A stretch of 64,000 nucleotides of DNA from Prevotella sp. (lineage in GTDB: Bacteria > Bacteroidota > Bacteroidia > Bacteroidales > Bacteroidaceae): contig JAFUVB010000043.1 of assembly GCA_017471245.1 (NCBI GenBank), positions 1 to 64,000 of the forward strand, in the 5' to 3' direction. Position 1 is the stretch's first letter; each line of letters begins with the position of its first letter. Under the pieces are notes generated by a model. That model did no database searches. It saw only the letters and a list, made by a program, of their open reading frames with translations, and was not told where the DNA came from. Below are positions 26,169 through 35,101 of this stretch, one piece after another. A program made the position numbers and the translations under genes.

Positions 26169-27077
26169 TTACCGGCGACTGGGCTTTTTCCACCTGTGCA
26201 AAATCCTGCTCATCCAGCATAGGGCGTTCATGCCCAACACCCTGAGCAACAGTGCTTTCATGCGCTGTTTCTTGTTCAAACCGGATGAAAGCACGCTCAC
26301 ACGGCGCATCGGCAACAGCGGCGATGCCGAAGTCTGCTCGCACACATCCATCTGTATGTTCAGCACATGCATGTAATAGCGGTCGTCAGCCCATTTCGCC
26401 ATCACGCGCAGATGGGCATTCAGCAGCCGCTGAAGGTCAGCGCCGCTCGCCGTAGCTGTAATTCCCTGAGGATTAGAGCAGTAGTAATACATCCCTTTGT
26501 CGGTGGTTGCCACGCGCCGCGCCTTTTCCAACAGGCGAGGGAGCGTGGATACATCCTCGAACACCTCTCCCTCGGGGAAGCGCACATCATCGAACAGATG
26601 ACGGCGGAACACTTTGTTCCACACATAGGAATGCTCATAGACATGCTCTTCGAGCCAATAGGCACGCATGCTGTCATACGCCTTACTGCCGAACATCACC
26701 TTCGTCTGCCACGGAGCACCATAATGGCGGCAGAACGGATACTCCACCACGTCGAAATCCGCCAGCAGCGGCACCACTTCCATATAGGTTTCATGACCGA
26801 CGAAATCATCGCTGTCTACAAAAGTGATCAGCTCACCCTCAGCAACATCCACTCCGGCATTGCGAGCACGGCACAAACCGCCATTCTCCTGATGGATTAC
26901 GCGCACACGACCGTCGCGCTTCGCCCACGCATCGCACAGCTGCGGACACTTGTCGGGCGAACCGTCGTCAACAAGAATCACCTCGAAATCGGCAAAAGCC
27001 TGCCCCAAGATGCTCATCACACAACGGTCAATCGTTTGTTCGGCACGGTATATCGGAACAATAACGCTCAGTTTCAT
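26169..27077 (-). CDS. glycosyltransferase family 2
   Basis: A 302-residue GT-A fold glycosyltransferase. The nucleotide-sugar site opens with MKLSVIVPIYRAEQTIDRCV and VILVDDGSPDKCPQLCD. The acceptor/metal motif is GELITFVDSDDFVGHETYME with the DxD-type aspartates near residue 90. The protein is cytosolic, has no transmembrane helix and ends in a basic stretch. It probably adds a sugar to a surface polysaccharide or glycolipid. A 22-bp repeat array starts 29 bp upstream of its ATG (27106-27256) and would overlap its promoter. The MATE gene follows. Confidence 0.9.
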   Translation of the reverse strand: MKLSVIVPIYRAEQTIDRCVMSILGQAFADFEVILVDDGSPDKCPQLCDAWAKRDGRVRVIHQENGGLCRARNAGVDVAEGELITFVDSDDFVGHETYMEVVPLLADFDVVEYPFCRHYGAPWQTKVMFGSKAYDSMRAYWLEEHVYEHSYVWNKVFRRHLFDDVRFPEGEVFEDVSTLPRLLEKARRVATTDKGMYYYCSNPQGITATASGADLQRLLNAHLRVMAKWADDRYYMHVLNIQMDVCEQTSASPLLPMRRVSVLSSGLNKKQRMKALLLRVLGMNALCWMSRILHRWKKPSRR

Positions 27078-27105
27078 GCAATCCTGATTTTAGAATAATA
27101 ACGCA

Positions 27106-27256
27106 AAATCATGACTTTTGTTGTAAAACATACCCTTTTGCTCAGCAAAATGTATGCTTTGCTCAATAAAGCATACGCTTTCACTAAGCAAAAAGTATGC
27201 TTTCGCTCATCAAAACATACGCTTTCGCCCTTTAAAATGTATGCTTTCAGTTCACA
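27106..27256 (+). repeat. 22-bp array (AAAA-N7-TTTC/TTTT-N7), six units plus one partial
   Basis: Cores start at 27126, 27148, 27169, 27191, 27213 and 27235, plus a leading one at 27106. The consensus is AAAACATACGCTTTC alternating with AAAATGTATGCTTTC. Spacers are GCTCAGC, GCTCAAT, ACTAAGC, GCTCATC, GCCCTTT and AGTTCAC. One core is 14 nt, giving a 21-bp step. The array lies in front of the GT2 gene and about 170 bp from the large palindrome. 27257-27408 shows nothing else recognisable. Confidence 0.8.
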
Positions 27257-27408
27257 TACTTACTTTTTCTTCAGCTACTTCTTACACATCAACAACATCT
27301 AAATTGAGGAACTACAACTGCCCACCAATCAACCTCTCTTATGGTAAAAATCGAAAAAGTAAGGTATTTCAGCCTAACACCATCATTACCAACTACTTAG
27401 CGAAATTT

Positions 27409-27741
27409 ATGCGGCACCCGCTGCGTAACCCGCTGCGTAACCTGCTGCGTAAGGAAGTGAAGAGTTTTTGAAAGTTAAGAGTGAAGAGTGAAGAGTGAAG
27501 AATTTTTGAAAGTGAAGAGTTAAGAGTGAAGAGTGAAGAATTTTTGAAAGTGAAGAGTGAAGAATCATAGAAGCCCGCACTCATTACATCATCCACAATT
27601 GCATTTTACTTCACTTTTATTAATTATTCACTCTTCACTTTCAAAAATTCTTCACTCTTCACTCTTCACTCTTAACTTTCAAAAACTCTTCACTTCCTTA
27701 CGCAGCAGGTTACGCAGCGGGTGGCGCAGCAGGTGACGCTT
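27409..27741. repeat. large palindromic island with heptamer arms and 12-bp flanks
   Basis: Arms 27429-27520 and 27630-27721 are perfect reverse complements over 92 bp, with a 109-bp centre. From outside in, each arm has 12-bp repeats (GCTGCGTAACCC/T), then GAGTGAA heptamers mixed with a GAATTTTTGAAAG motif. Further copies extend into the centre. On each side the TGA codons face translation entering from that side. No open reading frame is plausible inside. A sister island lies at 54924-55288. Confidence 0.9.
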
Positions 27742-27808
27742 AATTTTTTATAACTCACTATCCATCAATCTATTATGCTCAACTACAGAAAAAGACTATT
27801 ATTGTGCA

Positions 27809-27827
27809 GTGTACGCGCGTGCGCGCG
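27809..27827. other. alternating purine-pyrimidine tract
   Basis: Nineteen alternating purine/pyrimidine positions, mostly CG and GT steps, in an otherwise AT-rich gap. Such tracts can adopt Z-DNA; no function is implied. Confidence 0.4.
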
Positions 27828-27882
27828 ACCATTATTTAATTCATAGAAATGCATATTCATTCATGGAAATGGATATTGAAAT

Positions 27883-27928
27883 GCCGCTTCGAGGCTTGAA
27901 AGAAAGTCTTTCGGGGCTTCGAAGCGGC
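27883..27928 (-). terminator. hairpin downstream of typA
   Basis: GCCGCTTCG and CGAAGCGGC form a 9-bp stem with an inner GAAAG/CTTTC helix, 60 bp after the typA stop. There is no long T-run, so it is a possible rather than certain terminator. The AT-rich stretch 27742-27882 has no other feature except the alternating tract. Confidence 0.45.
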
Positions 27929-27987
27929 ACTTCTGCTGTTTATCTGTAGCCGCAATGATGGTGATGATGACCACCAAAGGGAACTAA

Positions 27988-29790
27988 TTACTCCTTGTTG
28001 GCGCGCTTGCGCTCCAGGTGATCGAGGATGATCTTGCGCATGCGCATCGACTTAGGCGTTACCTCTACGTACTCGTCTTCCTTGATATACTCAAGGCATT
28101 CCTCAAGGCTCATCACGGTCTTCGGCACAATGCGCGCCTTCTCATCGGTGCCTGAGGCGCGCACATTGGTGAGCTGCTTGGCTTTGTTGACATTAATGAC
28201 GAGGTCGTTGTCGTGAACATGCTCGCCAACCACCTGTCCGGCATATACCTCTTCGCCCGGATCAATGAAGAACTTGCCACGGTCTTGCAACTTGTCGATG
28301 GCATAGGCGTAGGCGGTTCCCGTCTCCAAAGCAATCATCGAACCGTTCACGCGGCGGGTGATATCGCCCTTATAAGGCTGGTATTCCTTGAAGCGGTGTG
28401 CCATGATGGCTTCGCCCTGACTGGCTGTAAGCACATTGGTGCGCAGGCCGATGATGCCTCTTGACGGTATGTCGAACTCGATATTCACGCGGTCGGCCTG
28501 TGTCTCCATGGAGGTGAGGTCACCCTTGCGGCGCGTCACCATGTCGATCATCTTGGATGAAAACTCCTCTGGCACGTTGATGGTGAGCTCTTCCACCGGC
28601 TCGCATTTCACACCATCAATCTCCTTGTAGATTACCTGCGGCTGTCCCACTTCAAGCTCATAGCCCTCGCGCCGCATGGTTTCTATCAGCACGGAGAGGT
28701 GAAGAACGCCGCGACCGCTCACGATCCACTTGTCGGTGGAGTCTTCAAAGGGTTCCACGCGCAATGCGAGGTTCTTCTCCAACTCTCTTTGCAGACGATC
28801 CTGAATATGGCGGCTGGTGCAATACTTGCCTTCCTTGCCGAAGAACGGCGAGTCGTTGATGGTGAAGAGCATCGACATGGTGGGTTCATCAATCGCAATG
28901 GGCGGCAGCGGTTCGGGGTTCACGAAGTCGCAGATGGTGTCGCCGATCTCAAATCTCTCCAGACCGATAACGGCACAGATGTCGCCTGAATCCACATGGT
29001 CGGTCTTCACATGACCCATTCCCTCAAAGGTGTGCAGCTCCTTGATTTTGGTTTTCTCCAAGGAACCGTCGCGATGGGCGATGGTGATGTTCATGCCGTT
29101 GGTGAGAACACCTCGGTGCACGCGCCCCACGGCGATGCGTCCGGTGTAGCTGCTGTAGTCGAGCGACGTGATAAGCATCTGCGGCGTTCCCTCAATCTGT
29201 CGCGGTGCAGGAATCACCTCGATGATCTTGTCGAGCAGATAGGTGATATCGTTGGTGGGATGATTATAGTCTTCGCCCATCCATCCATTCTTGGCAGAGC
29301 CGTATACTACGGGGAAGTCGAGCTGATCTTCGGTGGCATTGAGGGCGAACATCAGGTCGAACACCATCTCATACACCTCCTCCGGGCGGCAGTTGGGCTT
29401 GTCCACTTTGTTGACCACCACGATGGGCTTCAGTCCTATCTGCAACGCCTTCTGCAAAACGAAGCGTGTCTGCGGCATAGGACCCTCGAAGGCATCCACA
29501 AGGAGCAGGCAACCGTCGGCCATATTGAGCACGCGCTCCACCTCACCGCCGAAGTCGGAGTGCCCCGGAGTGTCGATGATATTGATCTTTACGCCTTTAT
29601 AATTGATGGAAACGTTTTTCGAAAGGATGGTGATTCCTCGCTCCCTTTCCAAGTCGTTGCTGTCTAACACCTGACTGCTCAGGTTCTGCCCTTCACGGAA
29701 TAGATGTCCGGCGAGCATCATCTTGTCTACCAATGTGGTTTTGCCATGGTCAACATGGGCGATTATGGCAATATTTCTTATGTCTTGCAT
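27988..29790 (-). CDS. typA: translational GTPase TypA/BipA
   Basis: A 600-residue ribosome-associated GTPase of the elongation-factor family, involved in 50S assembly and stress adaptation. The G motifs are [15 protein letters not shown] (P-loop), [13 protein letters not shown] (switch I), [13 protein letters not shown] (G3) and [15 protein letters not shown] (G4). Domains II, III and V follow, then the BipA-specific C-terminal domain ([20 protein letters not shown]). Length is usual. It is divergent from rpsO, with a TACCTTTG promoter box 25 nt upstream. A repeat island lies beyond its 3' end. Confidence 0.96.
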   Translation of the reverse strand: MQDIRNIAIIAHVDHGKTTLVDKMMLAGHLFREGQNLSSQVLDSNDLERERGITILSKNVSINYKGVKINIIDTPGHSDFGGEVERVLNMADGCLLLVDAFEGPMPQTRFVLQKALQIGLKPIVVVNKVDKPNCRPEEVYEMVFDLMFALNATEDQLDFPVVYGSAKNGWMGEDYNHPTNDITYLLDKIIEVIPAPRQIEGTPQMLITSLDYSSYTGRIAVGRVHRGVLTNGMNITIAHRDGSLEKTKIKELHTFEGMGHVKTDHVDSGDICAVIGLERFEIGDTICDFVNPEPLPPIAIDEPTMSMLFTINDSPFFGKEGKYCTSRHIQDRLQRELEKNLALRVEPFEDSTDKWIVSGRGVLHLSVLIETMRREGYELEVGQPQVIYKEIDGVKCEPVEELTINVPEEFSSKMIDMVTRRKGDLTSMETQADRVNIEFDIPSRGIIGLRTNVLTASQGEAIMAHRFKEYQPYKGDITRRVNGSMIALETGTAYAYAIDKLQDRGKFFIDPGEEVYAGQVVGEHVHDNDLVINVNKAKQLTNVRASGTDEKARIVPKTVMSLEECLEYIKEDEYVEVTPKSMRMRKIILDHLERKRANKE

Positions 29791-29814
29791 ATCCTGTTTG
29801 TATTAAAGCGGGTG

Positions 29815-29822
29815 CAAAGGTA
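29815..29822 (-). promoter_or_regulatory. -7 box TACCTTTG of typA
   Basis: Minus-strand TACCTTTG followed by GC, 25 nt upstream of the typA ATG. Confidence 0.7.
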
Positions 29823-29931
29823 CTACTTTTCAGCGAGAAAAGAGTTACTATGATTTAGAAATTATGATTACTTAATACAAAAAAATGCGATGAGGAGGAA
29901 AGGAGAAACCCCGAATGTTAATAAATAATAA

Positions 29932-29972
29932 AAGAACAATCGGGAAAAGCGAATATCCGCGAGATTGTTCTT
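29932..29972. promoter_or_regulatory. inverted repeat upstream of rpsO
   Basis: AAGAACAATC (29932-29941) and GATTGTTCTT (29963-29972) form a perfect 10-bp inverted repeat with a 21-nt centre, ending 20 bp before the rpsO -7 box. It could be an operator or a hairpin ending divergent transcription. Confidence 0.45.
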
Positions 29973-29991
29973 CGTTTTTGAATAAAAGTAG

Positions 29992-29999
29992 TACCTTTG
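29992..29999 (+). promoter_or_regulatory. -7 box TACCTTTG of rpsO
   Basis: TACCTTTG followed by GC. The leader to the ATG at 30119 is about 110 nt, long enough for an autoregulatory fold such as other S15 mRNAs have; no fold was worked out. Confidence 0.7.
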
Positions 30000-30118
30000 C
30001 AGCCGATTTCGCAAGAAGTCAGTCGGAAACACCGATGCATTCGATGATGTTGCCGTTGTGATTAAGGCGGTGTACTTCTGAAGGATGTAATTAAAAACAT
30101 TATTAATCAAACAAAATT

Positions 30119-30388
30119 ATGTATTTAGACAAAGCTAAGAAAACTGAGATTTTCGAGAAGTATGGTCAGTCAGCAACCAACACTGGTTCTGCAGAGAGCC
30201 AGATTGCACTGTTCACCTATCGCATTGCTCACCTGACAGAGCACCTGAAGCAGAACCACAAGGATCACAGCACAGCTCGCTCACTGACAAAGTTGGTAGG
30301 TAAGCGCCGTTCTATGCTCGACTATCTGAAAGACCGCGACATCAATCGCTATCGTGCCATTGTAAAGGCTCTTGGTCTTCGCCGATAG
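30119..30388 (+). CDS. rpsO: 30S ribosomal protein S15
   Basis: An 89-residue ribosomal protein that binds 16S rRNA at the junction of helices 20-22 in the 30S platform. The sequence is typical: FEKYGQSATNTGSAESQIAL, HLKQNHKDHSTARSLTKLVG, RRSMLDYLKDRDINRYRAIV. Length is exactly that of the family. Its 3' end overlaps the 3' end of folK on the other strand by 47 bp. Confidence 0.97.
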   Translation: MYLDKAKKTEIFEKYGQSATNTGSAESQIALFTYRIAHLTEHLKQNHKDHSTARSLTKLVGKRRSMLDYLKDRDINRYRAIVKALGLRR

Positions 30389-30818
30389 GTCTCAGGATTT
30401 CTTTCAAAGGAATCATCACGAAATCCCTCATCTGCATCAGCGGATGGGGGATTTTCAGTTCCGGCTCATCCACATGGAGGTCATCATAGAGCAGTATGTC
30501 GATGTCGATAGGCCGGTCGTGATAGACAGGACTGGCTGAAGAATCCTCGCATTGGGCTGTCTTCTGCCTACGCCCCATTTCCCGTTCTATCTGCTGGGTG
30601 ACATGCAATACTTCTTGAGGTGAGAGGTCTGTGGTGCAGCACACGGCTGCATTCACGAAGAGATGCTCCGACTGAAAGCCCCAAGGCTCTGTTTCGTAAA
30701 GAGCTGACCGGCGCTCTACAGTGCCGACCAGCTCTCCTATTCTTTTGATAGCCTTCCGGATATTGGCTTTTTTGTTGCCAAGATTGCTTCCGAGGCTAAG
30801 GTATACCACATGCTTCAT
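30342..30818 (-). CDS. folK: 2-amino-4-hydroxy-6-hydroxymethyldihydropteridine diphosphokinase
   Basis: A 158-residue HPPK of folate synthesis that transfers pyrophosphate from ATP to hydroxymethyl-dihydropterin. Motifs are YLSLGSNLGNKKANIRKAI, YETEPWGFQSEHLFVNAAV and the metal-binding RPIDIDILLYDD, then IPHPLMQMRDFVMIPLKEI. I start at MKHVVYLSLGSNLG; the frame upstream of it is inside queA in another frame. It is the last gene of the ftsX-queA operon. Its final 15 codons overlap rpsO on the opposite strand, an unusual but tolerable convergent overlap. Confidence 0.93.
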   Translation of the reverse strand: MKHVVYLSLGSNLGNKKANIRKAIKRIGELVGTVERRSALYETEPWGFQSEHLFVNAAVCCTTDLSPQEVLHVTQQIEREMGRRQKTAQCEDSSASPVYHDRPIDIDILLYDDLHVDEPELKIPHPLMQMRDFVMIPLKEILRPIGEDQEPLQWHDSD

Positions 30819-30847
30819 CTTCTGGAATTGCGCTTTTTCACCAACGG

Positions 30848-32020
30848 CTAATCGTCCAAGATCAGCATGGCATCGCCATAGCAGCCGAACATATAGCCGT
30901 TTTTCACAGCCAGGTCGTAGGCTTTCATCACCAAGTCGTAACCACCGAAGGCAGCCGTTTCCATGAGCAGCGTGGACATGGGATGATAGAAATTGGCAAT
31001 CATGGCATCGGCAACGCCGAACTCGTATGGCGGGAATATAAATTTGTTGGTCCACCCCTCATATTCCTTCAGCATCTTGTCTGTTCCCATGGCTGTCTCC
31101 GTAGCTTTCACGACGCTCGTTCCCACGGCACATACGTGATGACCTTTCTGCTTGGTCTCGTTAACCAGCTTGCAGGCCTCCGCACTTACGAACATCTGCT
31201 CGGAATCCATCTTATGCTTGGTGAGGTCTTCCACTTCGATGTCGTGGAAATTGCCCAAGGCGCAGTGCAATGTGATATATGCGAAGTTGATACCCCTGAT
31301 TTCCATGCGCTTCAGCATCTCACGACTGAAATGCATGCCGCTGGCAGGAGTGGTGACAGCGCCTTCGTTCTTGGCGAATATGCACTGGAAGTCTTCCATG
31401 TCGTCTTCTGTTGCAGGACGGCGGTCTACGATATAATGAGGCAGCGGAGCCTCTCCAAGTGCATAGAGCTCGCGTTTGAACTCATCGTGAGGACAGTCGT
31501 AGAGGAAACGCAGCGTACGTCCGCGGCTTGTGGTGTTGTCGATCACCTCGGCAACCATTGTCCCACTGTCGTCGAAGAACAACTTGTTACCGATGCGAAT
31601 CTTGCGTGCCGGCTCCACGAGCACATCCCACAGGCGCATTTCCTCGTTGAGCTCGCGCAGGAGGAACACCTCAATCTTGGCATCCGTCTTCTCTTTTGTT
31701 CCATAAAGGCGTGCCGGGAACACCTTCGTGTCGTTGAACACGAATGTGTCGTTCTCCTCGAAATAGTCGAGCACGTTGCGGAAGTCAAGGAATACAGGAC
31801 TGCCGTCCTCGTTCTACATAGGTTCTCCACTTTCGTCAGTCTTGTACATGTCTATCGTCTGCGACTTGCGGTGGAGCACCATCAGACGACATTCATCACG
31901 ACGAGTGATGCGGAAAGTCTCCTTTTCGCCATTCTCGTTTTCAAACTCGCGATAGATGCTGTGTGGATACAATGCCACCAGCTCTTCTGGCAGTTTAAAT
32001 TTGAACTGTGATAGCTTCAT
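30848..32020 (-). pseudogene. queA: queA (tRNA preQ1 ribosyltransferase-isomerase) with in-frame TAG at codon 69
   Basis: The enzyme moves ribose from SAM to preQ1 in tRNA during queuosine synthesis. The frame starts MKLSQFKFKLPEELVALYPH (32020) and runs 68 codons to TAG (31814-31816). It then continues in the same frame through [20 protein letters not shown] and [20 protein letters not shown] to the end (for example [19 protein letters not shown]). No shift is needed; only the amber codon interrupts it. Read through, the protein would be about 390 aa. TAG is a normal stop for several neighbours (for example the genes ending at 43464, 49730 and 62242), so the code is not reassigned. It may be a nonsense mutation, a sequencing error or programmed readthrough. 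Confidence 0.9.
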
Positions 32021-32069
32021 ATTCTGTTTTCTGATTATTGATTCATTGTTTCTGTTTGCCACATCAGGA

Positions 32070-32771
32070 TTATCCCTCTATCTGCTGACGGCCAAGCCAG
32101 CCGGGGAATTGTTCCAGAGTGATGCAATTACCGATGCTCACATCCCCTACCCTTGTGCGGCAGAGCGACGTGAGATAGGCTCCCGATTCCAGTTGTTCGC
32201 CGATGTCGCGTGCCAACGAGCGGATATACGTGCCTTTTCCACATACCACACGGATGCTCATCTGCATCATCTCTTCGTCGAAGTGCAGCAGCTCTATCTC
32301 GTCGATGCGAACCATCTTGGGCTGTATCTCGAAATCCTTGCCCTTGCGACTGAGCTGATAGGCACGTTTGCCGTTCACGCATACTGCGCTATACATGGGC
32401 GGCACTTGAGGCACCGACTCACCGACAAACGATGCCAGCACTGACTCTATCCTCTCGCGGGTGATCTGCGAGGTGGAGAACACCTCATCGACAGGATGTT
32501 CCATGTCGTGACTGGCAGTGGAAGCACCGAGCTGCAGGGTGGCCACATATTCCTTGGTGTGCGCCTGCAGTGTTTCAATCTGCTTCGTTGCCTTTCCTGT
32601 ACACAGTATCAGCACTCCCGTTGCGAGTGGGTCAAGGGTTCCAGCGTGCCCCACCTTCACCTTGTATTTCATCCTGCGCGTCAGCAGGAAGCGGATGTGC
32701 GCCAGAGCCTGAAAGCTCGACATGGCGTACGGCTTATTGATATATAGTATTTCTCCTGTTCGGAAATTCAT
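32070..32771 (-). CDS. truB: tRNA pseudouridine(55) synthase
   Basis: A 233-residue enzyme that makes pseudouridine 55 in the T-loop of tRNAs. The catalytic aspartate lies in VGHAGTLDPLATGVLILCTG, preceded by YINKPYAMSSFQALAHIRFL. Other family stretches are PPMYSAVCVNGKRAYQLSRK and VVCGKGTYIRSLARDIGEQL. I start at MNFRTGEILYINKP because an upstream extension (to 32813) would overlap uppP and is not conserved in my recollection. It lies between uppP (10 nt) and queA (49 nt) in the operon. Confidence 0.95.
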   Translation of the reverse strand: MNFRTGEILYINKPYAMSSFQALAHIRFLLTRRMKYKVKVGHAGTLDPLATGVLILCTGKATKQIETLQAHTKEYVATLQLGASTASHDMEHPVDEVFSTSQITRERIESVLASFVGESVPQVPPMYSAVCVNGKRAYQLSRKGKDFEIQPKMVRIDEIELLHFDEEMMQMSIRVVCGKGTYIRSLARDIGEQLESGAYLTSLCRTRVGDVSIGNCITLEQFPGWLGRQQIEG

Positions 32772-32781
32772 TCTTCTGATA

Positions 32782-33579
32782 TCAGCATAGTGAATAGATG
32801 ATGACCGCGGCACCTATGATGGCACAGTAGATGCCGAAATAGATGAGCTTGCCCTTCTTCACAATGTCAATCATCCAACGACAAGCAAAGCAACCTGACA
32901 CAAATGCCGCAAGGAAGCCCACCAAAAGAGGCACCGTGCCGATGCTGCCAAACACATTTTCGCCCTTAGCCGCCTTCATCACGTCCAGCAATGCCTCGCC
33001 AAGTATGGGGGGAATCACCATGAGGAAGGAGAACTGTGCCAGCTTTTCTTTCTTGTTGCCCAACAAAAGGCCGGTGGCTATCGTACTGCCAGAGCGCGAC
33101 AGTCCAGGCATCACGGCGCAAGCCTGCGCTATACCTATAATAAATGCATCCTTGATGCTGATGCGACTTTTCTGTCGCGGCTTGGCATAATAGGAAAAGG
33201 TGAGCAGGGCCGCAGTCACCAGCAGCATGATGCCCACGATGAGCAGTCCGGAGCCGAAGATTTCCTCTACCTTGTCCTTGAAGAACACACCGACGATTCC
33301 TACAGGAATCATCGACACGAGAATGTTCAGCACATACTTTGTCTCATCGTTCATCTTGAACTTGAACAATCCCTTGAATATCCAGTCTACTTCGCGCCAA
33401 AGAATTACCAGCGTGCTCATCACTGTTGCCACGTGCACAACCACGTCGAACGCGAGATTGTCTTCTCCGCTCACGCCTAAAATCTCCTGACCTATCGTGA
33501 GATGGCCACTACTGCTCACTGGCAGGTATTCTGTAAGTCCCTGAACCAATCCCAGGATCAATGCATGTATCCAATCCAT
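32782..33579 (-). CDS. uppP: undecaprenyl-diphosphatase
   Basis: A 265-residue inner-membrane phosphatase (UppP/BacA) that recycles undecaprenyl pyrophosphate for peptidoglycan and surface polysaccharide synthesis. Signature regions are [20 protein letters not shown] (catalytic Glu region plus SSSGH) near the start and [20 protein letters not shown] near residue 155. It has about eight helices and a normal length. It is the third gene of the ftsX operon. Confidence 0.96.
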   Translation of the reverse strand: MDWIHALILGLVQGLTEYLPVSSSGHLTIGQEILGVSGEDNLAFDVVVHVATVMSTLVILWREVDWIFKGLFKFKMNDETKYVLNILVSMIPVGIVGVFFKDKVEEIFGSGLLIVGIMLLVTAALLTFSYYAKPRQKSRISIKDAFIIGIAQACAVMPGLSRSGSTIATGLLLGNKKEKLAQFSFLMVIPPILGEALLDVMKAAKGENVFGSIGTVPLLVGFLAAFVSGCFACRWMIDIVKKGKLIYFGIYCAIIGAAVIIYSLC

Positions 33580-33620
33580 GAATGCTTATTTGACAAGTAA
33601 ATGATCGTTATACTTTAGCC

Positions 33621-33854
33621 TTATTCCTTTCTGTCGCTTGGTTTGCGCAGGATGGCATATACGATGGAGACGAATCCCACGAAGGTTATCATTGGAGCCA
33701 CAGTGATGTGCATGGTGTCGAAGATGGCAGGGTTGAATGTTTTCTCGTTGGAAGAACCACCGCTCATCAGGATGAAACCGATGATAACCACCAGCACTCC
33801 CACTGCCAGCAGGATGTAGTTCACACGGTCGAAAGCAAAATTTCTCTTATCCAT
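33621..33854 (-). CDS. DUF3098 domain-containing membrane protein
   Basis: A 77-residue protein with two helices (VNYILLAVGVLVVIIGFILM and ITVAPMITFVGFVSIVYAIL) and a basic C-terminus. It matches the DUF3098 pattern of small Bacteroidetes membrane proteins always found between ftsX and uppP. The function is not known; the context suggests a role in cell division or envelope synthesis. It lies 41 nt upstream of uppP and 88 nt after ftsX. Confidence 0.9.
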   Translation of the reverse strand: MDKRNFAFDRVNYILLAVGVLVVIIGFILMSGGSSNEKTFNPAIFDTMHITVAPMITFVGFVSIVYAILRKPSDRKE

Positions 33855-33942
33855 AATATTATTTTTTAATCTTTATTCTTAACTAAACCTTATTGATATA
33901 ACCTATTTTGTTTGTTAAAGCCATGGTGTTTTCCCAAGCCCG

Positions 33943-34821
33943 TCAAATTTTATACAGCTCGCCTGCCTTCATCTTCAGGAAACGGTTCACTGAGAAATAA
34001 GAACAGAGCACGGTGATGAGTATGCCGAACACCAGCACGGCACCCGCTGTGATTGCCATCACAGGCCATGTGATAACTGTCAGCACATCAGGTTCATGGT
34101 AATAAAGTACATAGATGCATGTTCCCAGAACGATGATAGCAATCAGGGCAGCCACCACACCGATGGTAATGCTGCGACGAATGAAGGGTCGGCGAATGAA
34201 TCCCCATGAAGCACCCACCAGTTTCATGGTGTGTATGCTGAAGCGTCGCGCATAGATGCCGAGCTTCACGCTGTTGTTGATCAACGAAAAAGAAATAATG
34301 GTAAGCAGCACTGCGAGCACGAGCAGCACCACGTTGATTTTGCTGAGCGTCTGGTTTACCTCATTGATTAGGTCTTTGGGATATTCCAGTTCCTGAACAC
34401 TGGTGTTCTTCTTCAGCTCTTTTGTAATCCATTTCAGGGAATCATTGTTGGCATAGTCAGCCTTCAGCTGTAGCTCAATGCTGCTCAGGTATGGATTGCC
34501 GCCGGCAAACTCGCTGGGATCCACACCAAGTTCTGCCTTCTGTTCCTTTAGCACCTGTTCCTTGCTGATATACGTAAGATTGCTGATATATGCACGATGT
34601 TCCAGATCCTTGCAGAGTTTCTTCGCCTCTGGGGTTGTGATATCCTCGGCGAGCATCATTGTCACCGTCAGGTTCTCTTTCACATACGCAGAGAGATTGC
34701 GCGCTGTGAGCACGGAGAAAACAACCATTCCTAATAAGATGAGCACCATGGCGGTGCTTATGCATAAAGTTACTGCCTGCAATCCTCGATGGTTGCGGGC
34801 TTTATTCTGTTTTTTTTCCAT
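33943..34821 (-). CDS. ftsX: cell division protein FtsX (permease)
   Basis: A 292-residue membrane protein of the FtsEX complex, which activates peptidoglycan hydrolases at the septum. A first helix (TLCISTAMVLILLGMVVFSV) is followed by a periplasmic domain (AYVKENLTVTMMLAEDITTP) and three C-terminal helices (INVVLLVLAVLLTIISFSLI, IAIIVLGTCIYVLYY, VFGILITVLCSYFSVNRFL). The motif YARRFSIHTMKLVGASWGFI between helices is typical. It is the first gene of the operon ftsX-DUF3098-uppP-truB-queA-folK. A TATTTTTG box lies at 34853-34860. FtsE is not in the window. Confidence 0.93.
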   Translation of the reverse strand: MEKKQNKARNHRGLQAVTLCISTAMVLILLGMVVFSVLTARNLSAYVKENLTVTMMLAEDITTPEAKKLCKDLEHRAYISNLTYISKEQVLKEQKAELGVDPSEFAGGNPYLSSIELQLKADYANNDSLKWITKELKKNTSVQELEYPKDLINEVNQTLSKINVVLLVLAVLLTIISFSLINNSVKLGIYARRFSIHTMKLVGASWGFIRRPFIRRSITIGVVAALIAIIVLGTCIYVLYYHEPDVLTVITWPVMAITAGAVLVFGILITVLCSYFSVNRFLKMKAGELYKI

Positions 34822-34852
34822 TCTTTACGGCCGTAATACACCTAATTTGGTG

Positions 34853-34860
34853 CAAAAATA
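34853..34860 (-). promoter_or_regulatory. -7 box TATTTTTG of the ftsX operon
   Basis: Minus-strand TATTTTTG followed by GC, 32 nt upstream of the ftsX ATG. It probably drives all six genes down to folK. Confidence 0.65.
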
Positions 34861-35076
34861 CGTATTTTTAATCAGAAATCAGAAACAATTATCGGAATTT
34901 TTCATTCCGACGCAGTTTTTATCTGTATTTAACAATTCTCTATTCAAAAGAACGTATCACCAGTAGGAGAAAACCATCTGCACTCCAATGACTGTATCCA
35001 ATCGCATAATCCCACCTCATAATAAACACTCAAACCGAAAAATCAATGTTTTTTTTTCTGTTTCCGGGAAAATGAT

Positions 35077-35084
35077 TACCTTTG
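35077..35084 (+). promoter_or_regulatory. -7 box TACCTTTG of the radical SAM gene
   Basis: TACCTTTG followed by GC, 17 nt before the ATG at 35102. It sets that start and rejects the longer frame from 34988. Confidence 0.7.
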
Positions 35085-35101
35085 CACCAAAAACACAGAA
35101 C

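Noticed and set aside
27106..27256. The 22-bp arrays as CRISPR
   Set aside because: Units of 15 nt with 7-nt spacers are far too short, the repeats are degenerate, and no cas gene is in the window.
31814..31816. TAG recoded to an amino acid throughout the genome
   Set aside because: Several neighbouring genes end properly at TAG, including those ending at 43464, 49730 and 62242, and queA itself ends with TAG.
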